Shown one piece after another: positions 16,762 through 25,300 of a DNA stretch of 40,509 bases (positions are counted from its first letter, which is position 1; each line of letters opens with the position of its first letter). Both the position numbers and the translations under genes were made by a program. This DNA is from CAZSMC01 sp964607755 (lineage in GTDB: Bacteria; Zhuqueibacterota; Zhuqueibacteria; Residuimicrobiales; Krinioviventaceae), in the NCBI GenBank assembly GCA_964607755.1, contig CAZSMC010000039.1:1-40509 (forward strand), written 5' to 3'. Below the pieces are notes generated by a model. That model saw only the letters and a program-made list of their open reading frames with translations, did not search any database and was not told where the DNA came from.

Positions 16762-17576
16762 TCAGGACAAATTTCTCGGCATCGTTCGCAAGATAACAAT
16801 AATTCCATCAACATACCTGCCGTAATAGCGTATTTTCAGATCGCGTTTGACAAAATGATCAAATTCGTTCAAATAAATATTGCCGAACAACTGCGATGTT
16901 AAATTGCTGATCGGCAGGCCGCAGCCGGGTTTTGCGTAAAACAGACTTTTGGTTCGCGGCAGACCGGTCCAGTCTGAACGTCTGCCTTTGATGATACAAT
17001 TCCGGGTTGGATCATTGAATATGGTTTTCCGGATCAGGTCAAGTAGCAACGGAATATCAAAATCAACGTTTCGCGCGTTGTTTTTGATCACGGTTTTCAC
17101 CTTTTCGTACAAAATATGCCGATTCATGGCCATAAAATAGCCCTTGATATCCAGTTTCAATATATAGCAATCCCTGCTGTAATTTTGAAAACAGGATCGG
17201 ATAAAATGATCAATCCGCCGGATGCCATAATGCGTGCCTTTGCCGATACGGCAACTGTAACTGTCATTAATAAAAATTTTTCAAAAATCGGAGAGATATA
17301 GTTATAGATAAAATGATGAATGACCCGGTCGTGAAAATTCGCAGCAAAGATTTCACGTTGAACCGGATTGTTCGAAATAAAACAGATGCTGGGTTTTGGT
17401 TTATAGGTCTTGTTGATCATTTCTTCGAATAGAGTAAATATGTTGCTTTCAAACCGCGTTTCAAACTCAAGCGCATTGATGGTACCGCGTTTATGTGTAC
17501 GCGCGTCAAAATAAGCCTGAAACAGGTCAGTGAGGATTTGATCATAATATATATCATCGAACAAGGTCAATTGCAT
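16762..17576 (-). pseudogene. DGR-type reverse transcriptase, frameshifted and lacking its C-terminal part
   Basis: Starting at ATG 17576, the first frame gives LTLFDDIYYDQILTDLFQAY, KRGTINALEFETRFESNIF, then KPKPSICFISNNPVQREIF and FHDRVIHHFIYNYISPIFEKFL, the N-terminal motifs of DGR reverse transcriptases. At about 17275-17285, in a run of A and T, the frame slips by one base; the next frame continues GKGTHYGIRRIDHFIRSC, LKLDIKGYFMAMNRH, KGLPISNLTSQLFGNIY-type residues (GCGLPISNLTSQLFGNIYL) and RYYGRYVDGII. The catalytic YVDD is therefore YVDG. Just after this point the DNA matches the distant 3' end of the gene (see 16199-16483), which suggests an internal deletion. The enzyme should be inactive. 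It lies directly downstream of the TR, as in many DGRs. Confidence 0.82.
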
Positions 17577-17584
17577 CAACAAAG

Positions 17585-17609
17585 CCCGGCGGCCTGTTGA
17601 ACCGCCGGG
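17585..17609 (-). other. GC-rich hairpin between TR and RT
   Basis: Perfect 8-bp arms CCCGGCGG (17585-17592) and CCGCCGGG (17602-17609) enclose a 9-base loop. On the transcribed minus strand it lies about 27 bases after the TR and is followed by CTTTGTTG and then the RT start codon. It may stabilise or end the TR RNA, or modulate RT translation. The T run is too short to be sure of a terminator. Confidence 0.5.
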
Positions 17610-17636
17610 ACCTTTCTGTTTGTCATAAATCCCGAA

Positions 17637-17827
17637 CGCAGCGCAACGCAAACCCGTTTCGCTTATTGTTGTTGTTGCAGTTCACGTCTGAATTATTGTA
17701 ATTCAAATTGCGGTTCCACGCGTTGTTGCTATTGTTCTCTGACAACGACCAAAAGTTGCCGTAGTTGCCCATATTGTTGTAATTGCCATTATTTATTGTT
17801 GTTCCGGTACCCGCCAGGCAGCGCGGA
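17637..17827 (-). repeat. DGR template repeat (TR)
   Basis: This 191-bp segment is homologous to the VR at 18509-18695. Its minus strand is packed with AAC and AAT triplets, so a VR-frame reading would be mostly Asn. The 20 bases at its 3' end (17637-17656) are identical in TR and VR and form the likely initiation-of-homing region; the 5' end is also identical (through CTGCCTGGCGGGTACCGG). Between them I count 26 substitutions, 23 at TR adenines and 3 at other bases. One 4-base difference exists: the plus strand has TTATTTAT at 17791-17798 region where VR has a single TTAT, a tandem duplication that shifts the frame. Confidence 0.93.
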
Positions 17828-18054
17828 CATCAAAGCAGCCACTTCACCCTGTGAAATAGTCATAATGATGGATTTAACAAAACTCAATGGAACAATGGAA
17901 TTTAACGTATTCATTTCACAGGGTAAATTGATAATATATCCATTCTCAGAACATATGAAGATGATACCTCGTAATGCATACAAGGGGACTGCCGGATTTA
18001 TGGGTGCGCGCTTGCTTGTGCCGTGGCGACAAGCAATTCCGGCCAAACAGATGT
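17828..18054 (-). other. Spacer between TR and avd
   Basis: No gene is supported. An open minus frame here runs into the TR (its end reads SALPGGYRNNNK), but it lacks family features and is best seen as TR leader sequence. The spacer of about 227 bases presumably is part of the TR-containing RNA, as in other DGRs where the avd-TR spacer is needed for cDNA priming. Confidence 0.5.
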
Positions 18055-18353
18055 TTATCTTACAGATTTGTGCCATCCGGTTAACTGTCTGGATACGATT
18101 TCGACTTTTTTGTTCACATGTACAAATTTTTTCAGACTGATTTGTTTTAAATCCTTCATCAGCCGGACGAACAACCGAATTACCTCAATTTTTTCTCTCG
18201 CCGTCTGCAGCGTGTCGCGTTTGTCGGTTTTGCTGTTCGCCCGGTAGATCAGTGTAATTAGTTCAAGCGTCTCATTTTTCAGGCTTTCACCCACGGTGTA
18301 TTTGTATTCCCGGGTGAAATTCTTGGTGAATTGGAATATCTCCAATAGCAAAT
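18055..18353 (-). CDS. avd: Avd-like four-helix-bundle accessory protein, 5' end missing or fused
   Basis: About 98 codons match the Avd / S23-like four-helix family that binds DGR reverse transcriptases and is required for mutagenic homing: DLLLEIFQFTKNFTREYKYT, GESLKNETLELITLIYRANS, KIEVIRLFVRLMKDLKQISL and a final VEIVSRQLTGW. The usual 10-20 residues ahead of DLLLEIF, including the start Met, are absent. The frame instead reads straight out of the VR (GFALRC then DLLLEI) with no stop between. Either a deletion has fused target and accessory protein, possibly through the shared CTGCG, or the assembly has skipped a piece. The protein body itself shows no lesion. Confidence 0.85.
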
Positions 18354-18408
18354 CGCAGCGCAACGCAAACCCGATCCGCCCATTGGCGTAGTTGCGGCCC
18401 ACGTCTGA
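18354..18408 (-). repeat. Left-contig copy of the VR 3' end (55 bp)
   Basis: Identical to 18509-18563 across the N run. It is the last 55 bases of the VR. Because the contig edge is exactly at the VR end, the assembly graph branched here, as expected when VR variants or several VR copies are present. Confidence 0.9.
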
Positions 18409-18508
18409 NNNNNNNNNNNNNNNNNNNNNNNNNNNNNNNNNNNNNNNNNNNNNNNNNNNNNNNNNNNNNNNNNNNNNNNNNNNNNNNNNNNNNNNNNNNN
18501 NNNNNNNN
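18409..18508. other. Assembly gap of 100 N inside the DGR target region
   Basis: The flanks are the same 55-mer on both sides, so the minimal reconstruction has no missing sequence. The alternative is that extra sequence (the target stop codon, avd start, or another VR copy) was lost here. Confidence 0.9.
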
Positions 18509-18695
18509 CGCAGCGCAACGCAAACCCGATCCGCCCATTGGCGTAGTTGCGGCCCACGTCTGAATAACTGCAATACAAATGGCGGTACCACGCGTTGCTG
18601 CTATCGTCCTCTGACGACGACCAAAAGTAGCCGTTGTAGCCCATATTGCTGTAATTGCCATTATGGTTGCTCCGGTACCCGCCAGGCAGCGCGGA
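18509..18695 (-). repeat. DGR variable repeat (VR)
   Basis: This 187-bp segment encodes the last 62 or so residues of the target protein. It pairs with the TR at 17637-17827. Where the TR codes Asn the VR codes Ser, His, Tyr, Asp, Gly, Arg, Ile or Cys (for example NAWYRHLYCSYSDV against a TR reading of NAWNRNLNYNNSDV). The 20-base 3' match ends with GFALRC, the typical end of C-type-lectin-like FISUMP domains used as DGR targets. Confidence 0.93.
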
Positions 18696-19799
18696 AAAGC
18701 CGCTGGCGCCAAAGGCGGAATTGTTCTCCAAATCACCATCATACCAAAGTGACGCATTGCCGGCCAGTTTGCTGCCTTCATTGGTGCCGCGCCATCCGGT
18801 ATCATCCGCTTCCGATTGGCTCATGCCCAGGGCCATTTCCAGTTGTTTCCAGTCCTCATCTGTGGGCACACGCCAACCTTCCGGAGCAATGTTGCGGCTG
18901 TCATCTACCGCATACCAGTTGTACAAATAACCGTAAGTCTCGGCATTGCTTTCATCATTGTCATAAACGCAATAAGCGCCGCTTGATAAATCCGCCCATT
19001 CCGAATCACTGGTCACGTTTGGAATCACATCTCCATTTCTGTAATGAGTTACTATCAGGTTCTCGGTCATCCACCATTGATCGCCGATTTTGATGGTTTT
19101 GTAGGTGTTGCCGTCGATATCTGTTACGGTCCCGGTTTCAAATTCGGATCCTTGCTGGTTCACTGTTATGCTCTTTGAGCTTACACCATCCCCACTCACC
19201 GTCACTGTGGCGCTGCGGCTGCTCGTCGAGGTGTTGGCGCTGGTCGCGGTCACCGTGACCGTGCCATCACCAGACCCACTGCCCGGAGACACGCTCAGCC
19301 ACGAGGCATCATCGCTCACCGTCCAGCTCACATTGGATTCGATGTCGAAACTGGACTGGCTGTTCGAAGAAGAGGACAAGCTCAGGCTGGATTTTGAAAC
19401 ATTCAAATAAGGTGATCTCTGCCACGATATCGATACCTCTTTATTCTGACCTTTGCTTAGAGTAATCCCGGTTTCACTCCCGCTCACCACCACAGACCCG
19501 GCATCATAGCCGAAAAGATATACTGCGTAGCCGCTGCCCGGGTCCAGGTCGTTCACAGTGCACTCAAAATAGCCGCCATCCGGATACACCGTCTGGTCCG
19601 AGACTGTGCTGCTGTTGCGTTTGACCACGCATTGCATTTTGTCCAAAGAAGCCGCGGGTTTGGACAAGCGGTTGTCTGCTGACTGCACCTGAATGGTGAG
19701 GCTGGCAGGTTGGGAGTCGGGTTCGAAGAGACCGCAATTAATAAATAGTGCTGTCATTAATAAAATGGCGATTACAAATATTTGGGATTTCTGGTACAT
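18509..19799 (-). CDS. DGR target: BACON and FISUMP surface lipoprotein
   Basis: About 430 residues are visible from ATG 19799. The N-terminus (IFVIAILLMTALFINC) is a lipoprotein-type signal with Cys22, although Asn before Cys is unusual. Residues 131-217 form a BACON domain (LNVSKSSLSLSSSSNSQS ... VSWTVSDDASWLSVSPGSG ... SITVNQQG). Residues 223-430 form a FISUMP domain of the formylglycine-enzyme/C-type-lectin-like class (DIDGNTYKTIKIGDQWWMTENL, GYLYNWYAVDDS, APEGWRVPTDEDW, ALPGGYRS, FWSSSEDD, GFALRC). VR residues sit at the end, in the ligand-binding face known for such targets. No stop is seen before the contig edge. AAGGAATCC is a fair ribosome site. It is expected to display a variable binding surface outside the cell. 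Confidence 0.9.
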
Positions 19800-20087
19800 T
19801 TTGGATTCCTTTATATTCTAATATGTGTATCTTTTTGCGATATCATCGCGAGCATCTGGGACATATACACTGCTTAAATTGAACATGATAATGTTCGGAA
19901 TTTCATGTTATATTTCGATTTCCATTTCAATAAGGTAATAAGGTTGAATTTTATTGAACCTCGTTGCTACTAAGGTTTAAAACATTAAAATAAAGTATTC
20001 AATAACCAGCAAAACAAATTATATCCATAAACAGCTCAATCGCTAAACCTCTACAGCCTACAGCCTAAACTGCTACAGCCTAATCAC
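19800..20087. other. Intergenic region upstream of the DGR target
   Basis: No gene. A small palindrome GCGAT-ATC-ATCGC lies at 19837-19849, about 40 bases upstream of the target start codon, and might be an operator; there is no further support. Near 20052-20085 the 9-mer CTACAGCCT or its close variant occurs three times. Confidence 0.35.
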
Positions 20088-21671
20088 CTAATACGTCGCC
20101 GGTACTTTGACGGATATCGAACTCTTGTCGCTGCCGCCATCCTTTTGGGTTCCAAGGTACACTCCCGCGCCCACGGCGACGGCCGCGGGTATGCCGTACC
20201 ACAGCCATTTGGATTTTTTAGATTGCACCACCGGTTCGCTGCCGGTTGTGAGGTTGATGCGCAATTTTTCAGTTGCATCGGCTTTTAACGTGACAGTCTG
20301 TTCCTGCGGTTTATAGTCGTCATGGGTCACACGCACGGTATAGACGCCTATCGGAATATCACTGAACACCTGGCTGCGTTCGCCGCTGAACGATTCGCCG
20401 TCGGCCCCGGTGATTTGAATGCGGCTTTCCAGAGGCACTACGGCTACCTGAATGGCGCCGGTGGCGATATCCGGATACAGGTCCAGCGTTTTTTGATCGC
20501 CGCGCCTCAAGGCGACTTGTTCGCTCACCGGCTCGGCTTTGGGGTGTTCCACACGCACTTTGGCGATCATGGGTTCCAGTCGGATGTTTTTCAATTGCTG
20601 AACAGGTTTGTCATTCAAATACACGGTTGCGTCCTTGAGGGTCCGGATGGTCAGGGTAGCATAAGCGGCCCGGGTTCGCAGGGTCAGGGTTTGTTGGCTC
20701 CCCCTGGCAACCGTAATGGTATCAGGTCGAGTGTCAAAATAATTCGACTCGGCTGTGACGATATATTCGCCCGATGGTAATCGTTCAAATGTATGCGGTG
20801 TGGTGACATTCTGAGATCGTCCGTTTAAAAGAATAGACAGACCGGTTTCCGGTTCAGACACGACCCGCAGCGTCCCGAAATCCGGCTGCAAAGTGATCTC
20901 TTTGGTGATGCGCGGCGGCTCGACTTCGAGCACATCTTCATACGTGGCATAGCCTTGCTTTTCAATACGAATGGGATAACGGCCGCTGGGATAAAATTCA
21001 CTTAATGTAGTTTTCCCGAATTTCATATCATCCAGATACACCGTAGCGTCCGAGGGATGGGTGATGATTTCAATAGGCACATCCTGCACTTCCTCCAGGG
21101 TGTATTTGAACAGATTGTTCTCGGCATCCACAATAATGGTCTGCATCACCGGTTCATAGCCGTCTTTTTGCAGGCGCAACTGGTGGTTGCCCTGATTGAC
21201 GGTCAGTTTTTCAACCGCTCCATAGGATTTTCCGTCTAATGTTACCTCGGCGCCGGGCGGATCGGTGATGACGACAATGGGAATTTGATTTAACTGTTTT
21301 TCACCGGAAACCTTGATCTGCCATACCGCCTTGGGTGCCGGTTGAATGCCGATCTCGGACAGAATGACCTTGAGCGGTTCATAGCCGCTGTGATAGATTT
21401 CCAAAACGCGTTCTTTCGGCTGCAGAAACACCATATCCTCACCCGGATGGTCGTTGACCTTGACCACGCCGTTGTAGGACTGGTAACTGAACCCGTCCAT
21501 ATCGGAAATCACCTTGATGCCGGTACAATGGCGCCCGTTGACATCGCGCACCGCGGCGATTTCGGTTTCCAGTTTCTGCGGCCGGCCCACGAGCTGCAGT
21601 TGATTCAACTCGGGCTGTTGGGCGAACAAGACAGCAATGCCGAAAAGACATAAAAATATACTCTTTTGCAT
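20088..21671 (-). CDS. PEGA-repeat protein with C-terminal membrane segment
   Basis: The 527-residue protein has a signal peptide (IFLCLFGIAVLFAQQ). Residues about 20-125 are a domain of no known name (LQLVGRPQKLETEIAAVRD ... HSGYEPLKVILSE). At least four PEGA-type repeats follow: DPPGAEVTLDGKSYG with HQLRLQKDGYEP, HPSDATVYLDDMKFG with YPIRIEKQGYATYED, EPETGLSILLNGRSQ with YIVTAESNYF, and a degenerate LKDATVYLNDKPV copy; a later IPIGVYTVRVTHDDYKPQEQ completes a fifth. A membrane segment (WLWYGIPAAVAVGAGVYLG) lies near residues 489-507. PEGA proteins act in the envelope as binding or scaffold modules. It is transcribed toward the DGR target, 288 bases away, and may be a partner surface protein, but this is conjecture. 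Confidence 0.83.
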   Translation of the reverse strand: MQKSIFLCLFGIAVLFAQQPELNQLQLVGRPQKLETEIAAVRDVNGRHCTGIKVISDMDGFSYQSYNGVVKVNDHPGEDMVFLQPKERVLEIYHSGYEPLKVILSEIGIQPAPKAVWQIKVSGEKQLNQIPIVVITDPPGAEVTLDGKSYGAVEKLTVNQGNHQLRLQKDGYEPVMQTIIVDAENNLFKYTLEEVQDVPIEIITHPSDATVYLDDMKFGKTTLSEFYPSGRYPIRIEKQGYATYEDVLEVEPPRITKEITLQPDFGTLRVVSEPETGLSILLNGRSQNVTTPHTFERLPSGEYIVTAESNYFDTRPDTITVARGSQQTLTLRTRAAYATLTIRTLKDATVYLNDKPVQQLKNIRLEPMIAKVRVEHPKAEPVSEQVALRRGDQKTLDLYPDIATGAIQVAVVPLESRIQITGADGESFSGERSQVFSDIPIGVYTVRVTHDDYKPQEQTVTLKADATEKLRINLTTGSEPVVQSKKSKWLWYGIPAAVAVGAGVYLGTQKDGGSDKSSISVKVPATY

Positions 21672-22357
21672 AAAGACTCCAGGATGAAATTAAATTTAAC
21701 AGTTGAAGAGTTTAGGAGATGCTACCCCCTAAACACTTACAGCCTGCTTTTGCTAAAAACTTGTATATTTTAAAATTGGCTGCATCGATTTTCTGCTGTT
21801 GACTCCAGACGTTCGGCTGCCAGGCGCGCACGTAAATGAGCGGCTAGGTCTCGTCGAAATCGATCAACAAAAACAAATGTCCTTCATCCGAATATATAGT
21901 GGCCGCAGAACGCCACGGTCTGTGGCCATGAGATAACACCATCCGATATGGCGTTACCAATTAGAGGCTGGGAACGAGAGGAAAAGTTATCCACATTGCT
22001 ATGTGTACAAATAGTTAAAAAAACGACATTTTTAATAAAAAAATACTTGACTTTGACTTAGAGAATATCCTGTCTATCCCGTAAATTCCTGTCCAAATAA
22101 TAAAAAATAATTATTTTTTTTGGCAACTCCATTTAACAGGGCCTGTAGCAAAACTTTGCTGTAACCGAGGTAAAACGATATCTTTTCACACTGTCTTTAA
22201 ATAATCAAAAGCAGCCTACCATTTCTCACCAACGCCCCAGCCGCTATGACTTAAATGTAAGCAGGACAAATCGTCATTCTTTTTTTAAATTTCATTGGGA
22301 ACCTGGCTTTCAGCCAGATCCTCAGAATTCATTTTTAACTTTACATTTTTAATTTTT
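21672..22357. other. Intergenic region with a possible gene remnant
   Basis: No intact gene. A minus-strand frame from ATG 21942 to stop 21712 reads protein-like sequence (HGHRPWRSAATIYSDEGHLF, LLIDFDET, PLIYVRAWQPNVWSQQQK) interrupted by one TAG between DET and PLI. It may be a decayed gene end that I cannot identify. Other content is a GAGGCTGGGAACGAG sequence at 21964 like that of 346-360, and dispersed-repeat-like sequence at 22064-22100. Confidence 0.35.
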
Positions 22358-25300
22358 TTATCTTACCAGTATCATACGTTTTAACGAGACAAAATTTTCA
22401 GTTTCAATTCTGTAAAAATAAAGCCCTGATGCAACGTGCTCTCCCGAATCATTTTTACCATCCCACAATATAGTGTGTACACCGGCTTTTAATTCCTTAT
22501 CATATAATGTTTTTGTCTTTTGGCCATTCAAGTTGTAAACAATCAAGTTAACGAACGTTTTTTCAGGTAGGTGGAATTTTATGGTCGTTGACGCGTTAAA
22601 AGGATTTGGCCAGTTTTGAAATAGCTCATATTTTTTAAATATGTGGTTTGATTCATCAATATTTTCATCAACATCGACAGGTTTTGGCTGCCAGATAGCT
22701 ACATCCCATTTTGGATAAAAATCCCCGGTTGCATATTCAGAATCATAGTAAAAAACTCTTATTGTGTCGTTTTCGGATACAGAAATCAAGCCATTCGCTT
22801 CATCACTCGCTGAACCTGAAGAAAATCCAAACGAACCAACAAACGATCCGGACGCAGCAGCGGTCTCTAAACATTTCACAATTATTCCACTCGTATCGCT
22901 TGTACTGACCAGACGTACCAGAATTTCTTCCAATTTTTGCGCATTTTTATCCTTGTTCAGATCGTTCACAGTTATCAAACCGATATTCAAATTGGCATCG
23001 TAAAATCGGCTGTCGAGGTATATTCTGCCATCGCTAAAATTTGGGCTCGACACGTTCAAAGTAAATGCTTGCACGTCTTTTCCACCTCGACCATCGTTAA
23101 CCTCAATCTCAACCTTGTGAACACCCAGTGAATCGGCAACCCATTCGACCAGCCCAGTCGGACTAATGGTCATATTTGCAGGTGCCTGATTCAATGAAAA
23201 AGTAAGACCGTCTCCATCAATATCTCTGGCTAATACTTGATATAATAAAGTAGAACCTTCTACAGCGCGTCTCACTGGCAAAGACGTAATGAATGGCCAA
23301 TTATTGCCAATTAAATTTCGGAAATCCACAACAATCTCCGAGGAATAATCACTTATAAATCCCCATCGATTAAAAGCAGTCAAAGCGAGTCTATATTTTC
23401 GTCCAGGAGCAACTACAAGATCAAGTGCTGTTGTATCTCCCGTAGCTCTGGAGTGTTGATACTCTTTGCTATCAAAATTATCACTATAGTGCACTGTGTA
23501 CCCGAGAATATGTGCATCAGGATTCTTCTTCCACATCACGTGCAACATTGTATCCTTGGAAGTAGCTGAAAATCCTGTTGGAATAGAAGGAGTGCCTTGC
23601 TGTACAATTTTAACCGGAGATGGACTGTAGGAAAAAGCCGGCGCATTGACACTATCCTCTATCGTTGCATAAACATAATATTCTCCAGTTGGAACGGCTT
23701 CCGGGTACCAAATGAATGTATTTTCTTTGTCATCTTCAAAAATATCTGTTTCCAAAGGAATGGGCGAACCGTTTAATCCACGATTGTCAGTATCATAATA
23801 GAATCGGATTTTTGCGTCATCATCGACATCGCTATCCAGCCATTTTATATGAACCATATTTTCTCCACCCTCAAGTCCAAGCATCTTTATTACCGGGGGA
23901 TTGTTTTGACAAAAAACATCAAGCTCGACATTTTCGACATCGGATTGAACAATCCAGTCGCCGCCCCAGGGTTCGTGAACCAGATAGTAAGAATATCCCC
24001 TTTCTGGCTGCGTCCAATAATGCAAAAGCATGAGATTATCAGCAAGAGCAAAAGTATCCTCTGGAGTGACATTAAATCCATATGGACTCAACAGATCAAA
24101 GGGAGGAGGAGAGCCAGGTGCACCGGATAAACGAAAGATAACCTGTGGTTTATTTGGTGGTACAGTCACTGTCTTTTGAAAAGCAAAAGGTGCCAGACTC
24201 GATGCTTTTTCTTTTGTTAAAGCAAATATTTTTGTTAAAGATTGATAGTTCTCACCTGCATAAAAATCCAGATCGCTACCTCCCTTATAAATGAACCTGA
24301 AGGCGCCATTAAAATTTAATGCGGGTACGGTGAAACAGCACCTATGCCAACCGCTCCATGGCGACCACCAACATTTGCGGATACACTTTCTATAACTTGG
24401 CATCAGTGTGAGATAGAATGTGCCCTGCGCACGATCGTTATGAGCTGTGGCATAAATCCCACCCAATGTTTTCGGCAAACCTACAAAATCGCTGATGTAA
24501 TCAAACGGAAATTTATCCACTGCAGGCAGTTCAAGGTTACCCTGAATCGATCCATTAAAGCTAGGCGGACGATTTAGACTGAATCCATTGGCACTGGCAT
24601 TTAGATCCCCCTTGAGTACATTAATAAAATTGACAGTTGTTGAGCAAGTGACCGTTTTGGTGCCATTGTTGTAAATTAATTTCGCCTGTCCGGTTTGTTG
24701 TTTGAACACCTCGATTGACGACGCTTCAGCCTCGAAAAAATTTGGTTTTATGTTTACTGTTATGGGATCAGCTTCAACAACATAAAAATCATCAATTTTT
24801 GGTCCCGCGACAAGTGCTGCGCTGAGAATCACTGTCAAAGGATTATTATTGGTATTACGGATATTTTTTATTTCTCCGCCCACCTCTTTGATGCTTATTC
24901 CTGTAGAATTAATGGGGATAGTTTGATCAGGTGTGTATGTAATTTTTAACGAATCAATCATACCATTGGAAAGATATATCTCAAAGGAAATATCGGCGAT
25001 ATTGGGCACGCCAGCAATTCCTCCACCAGAGTAGTTGTTAGGTTCAGTGTGGAATTGTACCCAGGCACTATCAATGGATATTCCTTTTAGACCAATCGGA
25101 GTTGGAAAATATATTTTCCCGGCAAGTTCAACACCGTCCCCTCTGACCATTTTAAAGCTATCGATTTCAACAGAACCACCTATTTCATTTGGAAAGATAA
25201 TATCAAATCCCAGAATAATTACATTTTCCGAGATACCTATAGTTTTAAGTTGTAGATCGAAAAGTCCCAATTGAAAAGGAAGTTTCATAGGAGGATCAAA

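Noticed and set aside
17789..18076. 95-codon minus-strand frame running into the TR
   Set aside because: Its end is simply the translated TR start (ALPGGYRNNN) and the rest has no recognisable features.
18279..18408. C-terminal tail of the FISUMP gene read across the N run in another frame
   Set aside because: The frame across 100 filler N is arbitrary; the collapsed overlap leads to the Avd frame instead.
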